A stretch of 64,000 nucleotides of DNA. Origin: Styela clava. Its lineage: Eukaryota > Chordata > Ascidiacea > Stolidobranchia > Styelidae. Below, one piece after another: positions 1 to 10,985 of the stretch. Each line of letters starts with the position of its first letter. Within the stretch, counting starts at the first letter, position 1. A program made the position numbers and the translations under genes. The notes under the pieces are model-generated. The model had not been told where the DNA came from, did no database searches, and saw only the letters and a list, made by a program, of their open reading frames with translations. The stretch is from NCBI RefSeq assembly GCF_964204865.1, contig NC_135258.1, positions 20,611,083 to 20,675,082 of the forward strand, given 5' to 3'.

Positions 1-89
1 GTGACAAAACCAGGTTTGAATCCTGATCACAGCATCGGTGAGTTGAACAAACAATTCAGCTGTAACATCAACAATACTTTATTACGTAG

Positions 90-2315
90 GTTTACACAAA
101 ACAAGTTGAACTGAACACCAGAGAAGGAGCATGGTCAGGTGTTGAACAAGAGGTCGATGCACATCTTCTTGCTTGTTTAATGTGGTCATGGATCGAACAT
201 TTATCAGAACCTGTTTTGACACTTCCAAATATTGAGTATTTAATTAAAGAATCTCGACCAAGTCACAACAAAATATCTTCGGCCACAGAATGTCCTGACC
301 CCATATTATTTGAGAAAGCTTTGAAAAGTTTGGGAAAGGTATAGTATATTTTAATATATTTCCTAATCATGTTTAGATGAGATGAAACCATAATATAATC
401 TTCATTATTATATTTAAATTTTTCCTATTTCCATCAATTTGGCTAAAGATATTACAATGCCTGCCCAAATAATTCTTGATTGATATTTATAAACTTTCTT
501 CTGAAAATTCGGGTTTCAAAACTACTTACTTATTTTGCTCTTGTTCAAGCATATTCTCAGAATGATTCACATCTCGTATCATTGCTTTTTGTCCAGTTAC
601 TAGTCTATGTTGGATATGGGATTAGCTAACCAGTTGTTTGTTTCAAATGCATGGACTTGACGGTGGAGAAAGATGTTGCCGAGCAGCTTTTGTGTGAACC
701 ACCCTACTGCAGCAAAGAGTCCAATTTACCCACCGCAGGATTTGAACTTGCGAACTCTTACAGGGTAATCAGAAGTGCAAAAGCAATACTGCATGGCAAT
801 GCGCCAACCGCAGTGATAGGGTTTTATCCTGAAAATAGAGTTAGATTGATACACTAGATGAGTTAAAATTACGGTACTTATTTGAAAATTCAGGTATAAA
901 TTTATATGTAGTATATTTTATTCTAGTCTATTTCTTCAACAATGCAATGTGTAATAAGCTGCCTACTTAGTCTTCCACCTCTTTCGTATGAATTAGAAGC
1001 TTCCGTTATTAGAAGAGTTACTTCCGCATTGACTCAGTTTTATATTGACGATGACACTGAAAATCCTGAAATTCTTGAACAGAGTAAAAAGCAAGAACAA
1101 TTGGTAAGTATTTATCATCTTCTATTTGGGAGCAATTTAGCATTAAAATGGAAAACCATGTTGTCATAATGCTAGCTGAAGATATCCTCCCTGCATATGT
1201 CGTCGTCACCACATATATACCACTTCGATATTTCAATAAGTTATTGTAGCTTTAACTCTCATATTTTAAATAAGAATTAGAACAATGGTGTTGAACAGGA
1301 TAATGGAGAATTGTCTGCCTGATTATTGAGAGACATTTTTTTTTTTGAACGCCTTTATACGCCTTTCTTCTGCACTGGTCAAGCAGCCACTGATATTTAA
1401 GTAGCTATTTTGTTTTTCAAGTACAATATATATTAGTTTGATTTATTACACCTTTGATGAGATGGTAGGCATGGTATTGAGCCTGTAATCTTACACTGCG
1501 ATTCCATTATAGTTAAGTTCAACTCTTTCACCCACTAGGCCACTGCGCCAAATGAATTTTAACCTCGTCAATTTTCAAATGAGTCTTGATTTTTGATTGA
1601 AAGAAATCACCATTTCTGTACTTTTTTGTTCATTGACTCCTACCTATGACAGAAAACAGATTCATCTGATATGTCCATATTTGTAGGCATAAAACTAATG
1701 ATTCTCATCTGCTGATTTTCTAATGTCCATTTTTCTTTTCTAGGTTTCTCTTTTTCAAAATTATTTGGTGAAGATGAGAGCAAGAAGTGCAAGGAAACAA
1801 TCTATCATTGATGAGAAAAATTCAAAGGAAAATGAGATTTCTAATTTGAATAAGAAAGAGAAGAGAAATGAAAACAACAATAATGCAGTTGATGAGAAGA
1901 AAACAGAAAATTTTGACGATTCCAAGAAAGGCTTTTCTAAAGGTATTGTATATATAGACGTGAAGGAGCAAAATCTTTATTATCAGTGATTTTTTTTTAA
2001 TTTGAATTGAATATTAAGGCCTTCCTATTATAATATGTATAGTAGATAATTCAAAAAAAAAAATTCTGGTAGATTTGATTACAACACCAAACTTATTTGT
2101 AGGAAATTTGTATATTTGTATCAGCATTTTCTCCATTCTAGCTATCTTAATATAAGATGGATACTCCCATTTAGATAATCTTAATAAATTTCTTAGTATA
2201 GATTCATGTGGTTGTATATTGATTACTTTCTTTACTTTCTTGTTCAGCTGAAGGTGATAATACATCTTCAACTTCCAAAGTTTCAGAATTACCACTACGT
2301 ATAGCAGTGTCATGA
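90..2315 (+). CDS. PTPDC1: 3' end of a PTPDC1-like gene (partial, 4 exons seen)
   Basis: Partial gene whose 5' part lies before the window. Exons read as 90-338, 927-1103, then 1744-1942 plus 2248-2315; all junctions have AG/GT signals and compatible phase (249, 177 and 267 nt are each multiples of three). The first exon encodes a segment with the core LMWSWIEHLSEPVL, the second a leucine-rich helical segment (ISCLLSLPPLSYELEASVIR), resembling the C-terminal helical region of protein tyrosine phosphatase domain-containing protein 1. The last part is a low-complexity Lys/Asn/Glu tail. An alternative is that exon 3 reads through its donor at 1943 and stops at 1989; the strong pyrimidine tract before 2248 favours splicing. 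The catalytic phosphatase domain is not in the window. Family assignment is by recognition of the helical segment only and is moderate; that these are exons is more secure. Confidence 0.55.
609..815 (-). repeat. Degraded tRNA-derived SINE, family A
   Basis: Old copy of the SINE that is complete at 18823-19170. It keeps the TGGGATTAG block, the CATGGACTTG block, a decayed B-box region and the GCGCCA end of the tRNA-like head, but has many substitutions. It lies in the intron between the first two exons of the PTPDC1-like gene, antisense to it. Confidence 0.7.
1462..1553 (-). repeat. Fragment of a second tRNA-derived SINE (family B)
   Basis: Read on the minus strand it starts TGGCGCAGTGGCCTAGTGG, a good A-box-like tRNA 5' end, and about 60 bases on has GGCTCAATACC, a B-box-like motif. 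It differs in sequence from family A. It lies in an intron of the PTPDC1-like gene. A genuine tRNA gene is unlikely because no acceptor stem closes. Confidence 0.5.
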
Positions 2316-3703
2316 TTTTTTGAATCTTCCAATCAAGCAACGAGAACCGATCAATTTTAGAATAAGTAATTGCAGGGCGTTTAACTGATTCAATCAGAAA
2401 TACTCGGACATGCAACAACTCCTCTTATAGGATATTATGTGTTTTGACTTGCAGTATATGGTTACCGTCTATATAGTATAAACTTTTTCAACTATTTTTA
2501 GATAAATATTGGCACAGATACAGTGAATATTACATATTATTCAATTTGGTTGAGAAATTCAAATGACATTGCCTATTTTGTTGATTGACTAGACTGGCAA
2601 TGTGGTTTTATTCTGAATACATTTATGTACTTCCATCCTTCAATCTCAAAAATCTTCCACCTGCTTATTCTTTCATCATTATAATTTTTTTATTCTTCCA
2701 CATCGATTTCTTCAAGTTACTGTAATTTTTGCACATTTTTTATTAAACATTTGCACTTAACAAACAAAACATTTATAGTTGTTCCAAAAATATATCCACT
2801 GACCTGACCTTTTCTCCAATTTTTTCATATTTTATCTCCTGATTTATGAAGCAAAATTTGTATATTATTATCGAACATATTCGTTACTGGTGAGCACTTT
2901 TTGAAGTTTCTGAATTTCCTAGTATATATTACAATAAATCTGTATTGAGCACTCGAATCAATAATTCCACTATTGTTAATTTGGTTTAACTAAGTATCCT
3001 TGTTAGTTATCACAACTTTCTATTACTGTTGCATATATGTTTAGAAATGTCATTGTTGCCAGTCCCGTAAATGAAGATATTAAATAAACTCATTAAATTG
3101 AAATATTTAGCGTTGTGGAAAAACTTTCTCAATTTATATCTACCTTTCACTTTGTTTTTTAATCATCTTCAATATAATCTGTTAATAATAATCCAATATT
3201 TTCAAGCTTGTCAACTTAATTGCGATTGTAATCTAGTATATTCTTATCAACATTATAAAGACTTGCATGTAAATTCCTAATTTTGCTAACTTATTTCCCC
3301 CCCCCCCCAAATTTTTTTAAATGAAGCCTCATATACTCTTAAGGGATCTAAATTGACTCTTCCCATATTACACATAATATATCAAGCAATATTTTAACGA
3401 AATGCCTGCAATTTAATGTATACATTTTTTGTTTTTTTCAATGCCTTTATCTATTCCGCTTATATGTAAAAAGGTTGAAAACATTATCTGTTGTTGTAAT
3501 GTGAAGTCTAGAATTTGACATTATTTTGCATATTTGTATAATCTCCCATAGATTGGAATTTTCGAATTCTTGGAGGTTAGCGGAGTTGAAATATATTCAA
3601 CCTCAAATTCTAATCTGAACTTAAACTGAAAAATGTCATGTTAAACCAAAACTTTCAGCAGAAACGAAGCTTGCATTCACCAAATTCATTGTGGAGCTTG
3701 AGG
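2316..3703. other. AT-rich intergenic DNA, nothing recognised
   Basis: Short open frames here show no recognisable protein. There is a run of C at about 3298-3308. Presumably 3' UTR of the PTPDC1-like gene followed by spacer. Confidence 0.5.
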
Positions 3704-3813
3704 GCTCTCCGGAAGTATTTGTACAAAGATGACGCACAACCTGAACAACCCTAACCTGGTGAACATACTATGTTCAGGTTGTACGCCATCTCGGTACGAA
3801 TACTTCGGGAGCA
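3704..3813. repeat. Palindromic MITE-like element, copy 1
   Basis: An imperfect inverted repeat about 110 bp long. The left arm has GCACAACCTGAAC, the right arm GTTCAGGTTGTACGCCATCT, with ends CTCTCCGGAAGTATT and AATACTTCGGGAGC. Related copies lie at 21442-21542 (GUF1 intron 4) and 44140-44316, so it is a dispersed family. No protein is encoded; a non-autonomous DNA transposon is the simplest reading. Confidence 0.7.
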
Positions 3814-5131
3814 CCGCTTGAGTCAATCTTGTTAACTTTAATTCAGTCGGCCTGTTTTTTGAATGACTTTTTGTTTCAAATTCACAGCCATGGTTTGAAA
3901 TAATGCAAAATATGATCAAATGATTGTCATCGGAGTTGATTTATGAGCAAAATCAAAATTAGTTGCGAACATACTCTGTTCCGTGATCTGGGTGGCGGAT
4001 GGCAATTCGATTGTATCCATGTCTATGCGAAGTAGCTTGTGTAACTTTATTAGTAAAATAAATTGACTGATTGATTTGTGTTCAAAAGTGAGTGTTGCTT
4101 TGAGTTGTATGTGTTTTATGATGGTATGATACTGCAAGCGGCGCGCGGTACAAAATAAGGACTATTATAAAAAAAAATGGAAATGGTAAGGATTCTGAAA
4201 TGATAAGGTTCAGCAGGAAAGAAAATTGACAGCGTCACGGTCTTTATCCACATCTTTCACACCCATATGTCTTATCGCACTTTTTGTTTTACCGACTTTT
4301 TAAAATTTCAAGAATTTTATGAGAGTTGCCAAAACTTCAATTTAGGTTTGAACATACGAAACCCGATGTCCTATTCTTTAATTAATCGACACAAATATTG
4401 GACCCAATACCTTTTTTATTATAAAAAAAAACTGCTTTCGTTAACTGGTAACGCCATCATGACATGACATCGCCTCGGAATAGAGAAAATTGGACAGGAT
4501 ATATGTGGCAATACTTTAATTTACGTGGAAACGATATAAAATCAAAAGTTCGTAATGATTACCGATTTTCAATATTACTGCACGTCGTCAAACTTATTTT
4601 CGTATAAAACTCTTGTTATGAGTTCCATGCTGGTCCTTTGTTATTGAACGGATGTCCGAATAAATTGCGTGCATTTTTGGACATAAAATGGACTATTTAT
4701 CCTTTTTTAATTATTATGTTGTCGCAATCCTATGTTCCGGGTCATTATCTAGTTTTTGATCAAATTGTGGAGGCTCTGCTGTTGCACGACATATACGCAA
4801 TTACAATGCAAAAAAAATGTCACTAAATAGAAAATAAGCGAGCGTAATTTTTTATTCTTATATTTAGACTTTCGATACGTTTTTTTTTTATCTTTTCCGA
4901 AGCGTTCATCATGACATAACAAAACATCGGGCCTCCATTTGCCTCACTAAATTCTTTTATTTCCCTTCATATAAATCGCTGTAAAACGCTGTATTCTTTG
5001 CACAAAAGCTTCCATATGTAATAGCAGGATATATTAATTCAAAACTCGTACTCGCATCCGCTTTAATGAATTTATAGAATAAAACAAAAAAGAAAATCAG
5101 GAGTCTTATTTTTCACGCCATATTAATATTT
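3814..5131. other. Intergenic, no gene or named repeat supported
   Basis: AT-rich sequence with only short open frames. The phrase CATCATGACAT occurs near 4456 and again, diverged, near 4908, which may mark a decayed element, but no boundaries could be drawn. Confidence 0.4.
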
Positions 5132-5621
5132 TTGACCTTTCCCCGAGCATCGACCTATTTGTTTACTTGGCCACGTGACATTGGCCAATCAGCAAGATGC
5201 AAAAAGTGACGTAACAATGCTTCCTTTTCGCATCCGCTCAGACAGATTTTCAGGCGTGGTCGTAAACATTATCTCGTTTTCGCGTTTTAGAACTCCATTC
5301 GTTAGTTTTCAGTTGTGTTTCGGAAATTCAAATATAGATCAGATAATTCAATGATCAATCTGTCTTCTTAGGAGTTGTAATTTAATTGCAGGAATAAAAA
5401 TTAGTTATTAGCAGTGATAGATAGACTAGACTAAAATTCTTCACCGGTATTTTTAAAAAACAGATTGTTGTATGCGATGAATCATAATGATGATTTAAAA
5501 CAAATGCCCCATTTTGCAGGCGCCAACTCGCGAAACCACTCGTAAAATAAGCCCCGGAAATTTTGCAATGGTAAGGTATAGGAAGAATTTTCCGGGGTCA
5601 AAGGTCGGGGAAAAGTCCATG
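5132..5621 (+). mobile_element. hAT-type MITE, family 1, copy 1
   Basis: About 490 bp ending in inverted termini GACCTTTCCCCGAGCATCG and GGTCGGGGAAAAGTCC. Internal hallmark blocks: ACATTGGCCAATCAGCAAG, a CGCATCCGCTCAGACA block and GCCCCGGAAATTTTGCAATG. The same architecture occurs at 14835, 28832, 36875 (reverse) and 54579 (reverse, split). No coding capacity. Confidence 0.8.
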
Positions 5622-5775
5622 GGATAAGGATAGGATTTACATATTTATCCCGGGGGAGAGGAAAGCCGATAAGACGGCTTATTCATATGGCGAACCACGG
5701 CCTCTCGTCCGGTTACTATTCCAAGTCGGGTATGGGATTAGATTTACTGTATTGTTTGTTTTCGGAAGCATGGAC
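5622..5775 (-). repeat. SINE family A, 3' half only
   Basis: Contains the SINE body from the AGGATAGGATTTAC tail to CATGGAC, but the tRNA-like head is missing; the sequence switches at 5776 to a LINE-like tail. It abuts the end of the MITE directly. Confidence 0.75.
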
Positions 5776-5985
5776 TCAATCAATCAAGTTTATTCGGTCA
5801 CTCTGGTACAAACAAAACACAAAACAACAACAAAGGGACAAACAAAATACAGAGGACCTGGAAGACGGGCATAACTTAATAAAAAAGTTAAATACGCACA
5901 AGTACGTGCCCGTCCCCCAAAAACAGAATAAAACAAAAACACGATGTAACATCGGGCAACAACTTTTAAATTCAAATTAAAATGT
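5776..5985 (-). repeat. Probable 3' end of a non-LTR retrotransposon
   Basis: On the minus strand this reads as a T- and G-rich 3' region ending AATAAACTTGATTGATTGA, that is, a polyadenylation-like AATAAA followed by a short TTGA tandem tail, as CR1/L2-type LINE 3' ends show. No reverse transcriptase is present, so the call rests on the tail alone. Confidence 0.4.
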
Positions 5986-6062
5986 GCGACGTGTATGTGC
6001 TTTTCCTATACAGATATATGGATTAAAACACTCGCTGACGAAAAATGGTGATGTTGTGGGCC

Positions 6063-6693
6063 TGTAGGGATTATTATTAGTTAATTAGACCATATTTTTA
6101 ACAGTAAGAAAAAAAGTAATTCCAGTTAGAACAAGATTTCTTCTGAATTTGAAAAAGGTAGAAAAAATGAAATTTACGTTAAATACTTAATTGGCTTTCA
6201 TAGGAATAACCCGTTAGTTAAAAAACACGTTATCTTGCCCTTGAGCAAGACAAACTAGTACAAGCCAGTTTTTAATCACTCGACCTCTAATAGCTAACTA
6301 TTTAATTGGCTACAGACACCCTTCTAAATCGTTTTACAAGAATTGCCGAGACTTAATTACGGCATTCTTACTTTATTTATTATAAACGATATCCACGTAA
6401 AAGCTAAACCCTAAAGGCATAACAGGCGTCTCGACTATTGTATATAAACGGACAATAATTCTTTAAAATTAACTGACTGGTTTTGATCTTGTATCTATAT
6501 TCTGCTCTGTGTCGTCAATACAAGAATTATAAGGTTGGTGACTTTGTAATATATTCGTTGTCTGCTGGGTTAAGCTCTGCGCTAACTGAGTCAGAGGTAA
6601 ATTGGAAGTCTGGTTTAAACTCTAGTTAACCGAGAGTTTATGCTTTTCACTAAGCTCTGTTTAGGATTGCTTTAAGATAACAAGCATCCTATA
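6063..6693 (+). repeat. 5' LTR
   Basis: Begins TGTAGGGATT and ends ATCCTATA, giving short imperfect inverted ends (TGTAGG/CCTATA) rather than the usual TG...CA. It matches the 3' LTR over 631 bases with one substitution. It contains a TATA box at 6441-6448. Confidence 0.95.
6441..6448 (+). promoter_or_regulatory. LTR TATA box
   Basis: TATATAAA, the likely core promoter of the element; the same octamer is at 14091-14098 in the 3' LTR. The downstream transcription start is not determined. Confidence 0.6.
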
Positions 6694-6697
6694 AATT

Positions 6698-6711
6698 TGG
6701 TGCCCTGAACA
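6698..6711 (+). promoter_or_regulatory. Primer-binding site
   Basis: TGGTGCCCTGAACA starts four bases after the LTR. It begins with TGG, as expected of a site pairing with a tRNA 3' CCA end. The primer tRNA was not identified. From here to 7101 is an untranslated leader. Confidence 0.6.
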
Positions 6712-7101
6712 ACTGAATGCAACCTTCTTGAGAGGAACAGATCAACGGAGGAACACAACCAGCAACGACGACAGATCAATGCACGGAATCTCAAAAAAAT
6801 AGAGGAACACAAGATAAGTTCACGTTAATATTATATCCTATAAGTCGCATATACGGGTCCATGCTAATCTAATAGATCTCCTATCTTTCAACAGTTAACG
6901 ACATTTTACGATTATCGACGAAAAAACAACTCTACGACATCGACACGAGGATCCGGATCAGCGACTATTGACGCGAAGAAGACGAAATCGCCTAAGGATA
7001 TTTCTACGGACATTCTGTATTTCATTCAATTTACTGCATATTAATTTTGGTATGTACTGCAATTTTCTTTCCTCTTTCTTTTGTTATAATCCGTATCTCC
7101 C

Positions 7102-8280
7102 ATGAGAGCTAGTGTCTTCCCATTTGATTTATTTAAAAAGGCCAAATCTAATTTAGCTCCAACCGATAAGAGTAGTGAATTACCTAAGCCAGAAGACGTA
7201 TTAAAACCACCCTTAATTATTAAATCTCAGTTGCCCGATAATAATAATATGCAGCCAACTAAGCAGTCGCCTAAACCGTCGTCTAGTCAAAATTATGATC
7301 TATTCGAACCTATACCTTCGTCGTCGTCAAATAGGAAACCGTTATCACATTTTAGATATAATGATCGTGATAATATTAAAATCCCGCAATTTTGGGTTCA
7401 CTCTCCCCTTTTATGGATTCGATGTGTTGAATCTGCTTTTTCTAGAGCTGATATTACATCAGAAACAAGAATGTTTGATGAAGTATTAGCTGTTCTTGAT
7501 AGTTCAATAATTGAAAAAATAGGGGCGGATTTGCTAGACATAAGCGCTACAAATCCGTATACGGAACTTAGAGAAGCCCTAGTAAAAAATTATGCACCGA
7601 CGGAAGACCAAATGATTTCGTCATTTCTCAACTCAGGGGATTTAGGTGACCAACTGCCGTCAGATTTGCTAAAAAAATTAAAATTACTTATAAATCCAGA
7701 TCATAGAGGGGACCCTTTTGCTCGTGCTTTACTGAAAAAATTATTTTTGGAAAAATTGCCTAAGGCAATGCAGTCAATTCTAGTTGCGTCGGACGATGAT
7801 AGTTTAGAAGAGTTAGCAGAGAAGGCCGATAAGATTTATAGAAATTCTAATAATTCACCTGATTCAAGTTATATTAAAAGTCAGACCCAAAATAAGTTGA
7901 TGGAAGCTAAAATTAATACGTTAACTGATAGTGTTAATGCCTTAACTAATCAGTTGCAAAATCAAACTTTAACTTCAAATAATACTGATATTCGAACTAA
8001 GTTTTATCCCAGGTATCCGAGATATAATACTAATTGGCAGCCCAGGGGACGTTTTCAATCGAACTTTAGACAGCCCTTTAATAACCATAGATTCTCAGCT
8101 CCAAATAGATTTCAAAATTCACCTAGGAACGGTAATTTCAATTACCGTTATTCCAACCCAAACACTTCATCTCCTAGCGGATGGTGTTTCTATCATTCGA
8201 CTTTTGGTCGAAATGCTTTTAAATGCGAGCCTGGTTGTACGTTTCAGGGAAAAGGACTGGCCACTCAGTTTCGACGCTAA
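7102..8280 (+). CDS. Gag polyprotein of the LTR element
   Basis: 392 residues. The N-terminal 90 are polar and Pro/Ser-rich. Residues about 92-240 resemble the retrotransposon Gag capsid (begins IPQFWVHSPLLW, then an acidic helical region). A basic Asn/Arg/Phe-rich segment follows (about 290-355). The end carries a metal-knuckle-like CX2HX9CX3C (Cys362, His365, Cys375, Cys379), common in animal gypsy elements. It forms the particle and packages RNA by family analogy. It overlaps pol by 58 bases; a -1 slippery heptamer lies inside the overlap. The first in-frame ATG after the leader is used. No internal stop is present. Confidence 0.9.
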   Translation: MRASVFPFDLFKKAKSNLAPTDKSSELPKPEDVLKPPLIIKSQLPDNNNMQPTKQSPKPSSSQNYDLFEPIPSSSSNRKPLSHFRYNDRDNIKIPQFWVHSPLLWIRCVESAFSRADITSETRMFDEVLAVLDSSIIEKIGADLLDISATNPYTELREALVKNYAPTEDQMISSFLNSGDLGDQLPSDLLKKLKLLINPDHRGDPFARALLKKLFLEKLPKAMQSILVASDDDSLEELAEKADKIYRNSNNSPDSSYIKSQTQNKLMEAKINTLTDSVNALTNQLQNQTLTSNNTDIRTKFYPRYPRYNTNWQPRGRFQSNFRQPFNNHRFSAPNRFQNSPRNGNFNYRYSNPNTSSPSGWCFYHSTFGRNAFKCEPGCTFQGKGLATQFRR

Positions 8281-10985
8281 CTAAGCGTGGCACATCTCAC
8301 TCTAATAAGCGTCAATTATTTTTATACGATCCCGATTCCAATAATAAGTTTTTAATAGATTCGGGAGCTGAAATTAGTATTTTGCCATCAAGTAAATATG
8401 CCGTTCATAGGAAATGTCATAAAACTTTACAAGCAATTAACGGTACTTCAATATCTACCTTTGGTAAATTACGTTTAAATTTAACTTTTAACCACGATGT
8501 ACTTTTACCGTGGTCATTTACGATAGCTGATGTGCCCATACCAATTATAGGAAATGATTTTTTAACCCATTATGGACTTCTAATTGATTTTAAAAATAAG
8601 GTTGTAATAGACCCACTTTCTCAAAACATTATAAGAACAACTACTGGTAATTTAAATTCTGTTTCCGCGTACTCATCACCTAAGAATAATAATGATGATG
8701 AATATGAAGCCTTATTAAATAAATTCCCAAAGATATTGATAGAAGACTATAAGTCACCGAAGCGTAATCATAATGTTAGTCACAGAATAGTAACAACCGG
8801 ATTTCCAGTTCATGCGAAACCGCGACGTCTAGCGCCATTAAAAGCAGCCGCCGTTAAAGCCCAAATTAATAAAATGTTAAACCAGGGAGTTGTATCGCCC
8901 TCTAGTGGAGAGTGGTCATCACCCATCACAGTAGTCCTTAAGAAAAATGGGGATATAAATAACCCAGACCATTATAGGCTATGCGGGGATTTTAGATTAC
9001 TCAACCTACAGACAAAGAAGGATACTTATCCTATACCCCATATTCAATCTTTTACCAATGAAGTTAGGGGGTGTACTGTTTTTTCAAAAATTGACTTAAA
9101 ATCGGCTTATTTTCAAATTCCGTTACACCCGGATAGTCGTGAAAAATCTGCGATTACTACGGGGTTTAACAAGGTTAAATGGAACGTCATGCCCTTCGGC
9201 CTTAGCAACAGTCAGGCTAGCTTCCAGCGGTTAATAGATGATGTTACTAGGCAATTAACTAATGTATTTGCATATGTTGATGACATTCTTGTATATAGTA
9301 AAACTGTAGACGAGCATAAGCAACATTTGCATAAATTATTTGAAACTTTAAATGAATATGGCCTAGTAATTAACAGAGAAAAGAGTTCATTTGGAGTTGA
9401 TAAGCTAATCTTTTTGGGTTTTTTAGTTGATAAGGAGGGTATTAAACCAATGGAATCTAAAGTTAAAGCGTTAAGAGAATTTCCCTTACCTCAGACAAAA
9501 CGGCAGTTACGATCGTATTTAGGCGCCTTCACGTATTATCAACGGTTTTTACCCAATTGTGCTTGTATTTTAGCTCCTTTACATAAACTAGCAGCCAATT
9601 ATGTTTCTAAAAATCAGCCTGTAATATGGACAGCCGACACTAAATTAGCTTTTGAAAAGTCCAAAAATGCTCTGAGTGATTTTATTATGCTTAATCACCC
9701 GAAACCGGATGCAGAACTTTCCATAGCCGTCGACGCAAGTCTAACTGGTGTTGGCGCTATCTTACAACAAAAGATAGGAGAGCACTGGGAACCTCTCTCA
9801 GTTTTCAGCAAAGCTCTCAATACTGCCCAGCAAAAATATTCTACATTTGATCGAGAACTTCTAGCAGTTTTTCTGAGTATTCGTCACTTTCGCTACTATG
9901 TTCAAGGTCGGGAATTCTTTATTCTTTCCGATCACAAACCTCTTTCTTTTGCTCTGCACAAAAACATGGAGAGAACTTCACCTCGGCAAAGTAGACATCT
10001 AGATTTCATCAGTCAATTCACTTCTGATATCAGATATATACCTGGTTCTGCAAATATCGTAGCTGATGCTCTATCCAGATCAACAATTGCAGCGATTTCC
10101 GATCTTTCTCCTTCTCTTTCTCTTACTTCTATCGCTCAAGAGCAAAACACGGACCCAGAAATACAGGCATTGTTAAATAATCCCATGAGTTTACAATTAG
10201 ACTTTGTTGATACCTCAGTTCCAGGCTTAACTTTAATTTGTGATTCTAAATTACCCAATAAGAGACCAGTTGTACCTAGGAAATTTAGGAAAAAAATTTT
10301 TGACACTTTGCATAATCTTAGCCACCCTGGACTTAGAGCTACTCAGCATTTAATTCAAGCTAGGTATGCATGGCCAAATATGAATTCAGATATTAGGAAA
10401 ATGTGTCGAGCTTGTATCCCATGCCAGAAATCTAAAATAACTAGACATACTATTTCACCCTTACAACCTATTTTAGCTCCCAATAAAAGATTTTCAGAAG
10501 TAAATACTGATATAATTGGACCTTTGCCAGTTTCGAACGGTTATTCTTATTTATTAATTACGGTTGATAAATTTACCCGTTGGGCCGAAGTAACGCCAAT
10601 GCGAGATATAACTGCCGAAACTGTCGTTAAAACTTTTCTTTTATCATGGGTAAGTAGATTTGGATCTCCAACGGTAATAACTACTGACCGGGGTGCTCAA
10701 TTTAGAAGTTCTTTGTGGGACAAAATGATAAAATTTTTAGGAAGTCAGCATATATGTACTACAAGTTATCACCCTTGTAGTAATGCAACTGCTGAGCGAC
10801 CCATTAGACAAATTAAAGCTTCACTTATGGCACAATGTTCAAACAACCATGAGTGGTATCAAAATTTAAGTTTAGTTTTGTTAGGGATACGTACTGCAAT
10901 AAAATTAGATTTAAGTTTATCCTCGGCGGAATTAGTATACGGATCATCCTTACGTTTACCTGGGGATTTTTTTCAAACAATATAA
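8223..10985 (+). CDS. Pol: protease, RT, RNase H, integrase (C-terminus cut)
   Basis: 920 residues from the first ATG of the open frame, though translation most likely enters by -1 shift near 8253. Aspartic protease: DSGA at residues 46-49. Reverse transcriptase: active-site YVDD at 351-354. RNase H: catalytic Asp504 in DASLTGVGA. Integrase: HHCC zinc site His697, His701, Cys731, Cys734, then D763, D822 and E858, a D,D(35)E spacing. The order RT-RH-IN marks Ty3/gypsy. The frame ends at a TAA right after a run of seven T (10967-10973), before the GPY/F module, which continues in another frame. All core catalytic residues are therefore upstream of the break. Confidence 0.95.
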   Translation: MRAWLYVSGKRTGHSVSTLTKRGTSHSNKRQLFLYDPDSNNKFLIDSGAEISILPSSKYAVHRKCHKTLQAINGTSISTFGKLRLNLTFNHDVLLPWSFTIADVPIPIIGNDFLTHYGLLIDFKNKVVIDPLSQNIIRTTTGNLNSVSAYSSPKNNNDDEYEALLNKFPKILIEDYKSPKRNHNVSHRIVTTGFPVHAKPRRLAPLKAAAVKAQINKMLNQGVVSPSSGEWSSPITVVLKKNGDINNPDHYRLCGDFRLLNLQTKKDTYPIPHIQSFTNEVRGCTVFSKIDLKSAYFQIPLHPDSREKSAITTGFNKVKWNVMPFGLSNSQASFQRLIDDVTRQLTNVFAYVDDILVYSKTVDEHKQHLHKLFETLNEYGLVINREKSSFGVDKLIFLGFLVDKEGIKPMESKVKALREFPLPQTKRQLRSYLGAFTYYQRFLPNCACILAPLHKLAANYVSKNQPVIWTADTKLAFEKSKNALSDFIMLNHPKPDAELSIAVDASLTGVGAILQQKIGEHWEPLSVFSKALNTAQQKYSTFDRELLAVFLSIRHFRYYVQGREFFILSDHKPLSFALHKNMERTSPRQSRHLDFISQFTSDIRYIPGSANIVADALSRSTIAAISDLSPSLSLTSIAQEQNTDPEIQALLNNPMSLQLDFVDTSVPGLTLICDSKLPNKRPVVPRKFRKKIFDTLHNLSHPGLRATQHLIQARYAWPNMNSDIRKMCRACIPCQKSKITRHTISPLQPILAPNKRFSEVNTDIIGPLPVSNGYSYLLITVDKFTRWAEVTPMRDITAETVVKTFLLSWVSRFGSPTVITTDRGAQFRSSLWDKMIKFLGSQHICTTSYHPCSNATAERPIRQIKASLMAQCSNNHEWYQNLSLVLLGIRTAIKLDLSLSSAELVYGSSLRLPGDFFQTI
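8247..8253 (+). promoter_or_regulatory. GGGAAAA -1 frameshift site, gag to pol
   Basis: The heptamer is in the exact X XXY YYZ phase relative to gag (last base of a CAG codon, then GGA, AAA) and lies 27 bases before the gag stop. Pol is in the -1 frame. This is the pattern of programmed -1 frameshifting. A downstream RNA structure was not evaluated. Confidence 0.75.

Noticed and set aside
2014-2418. 134-codon open frame on the minus strand
   Set aside because: Low-complexity, Lys/Ile/Leu-rich translation of AT-rich DNA, overlaps the likely last exon of the PTPDC1-like gene on the other strand, no family resemblance.
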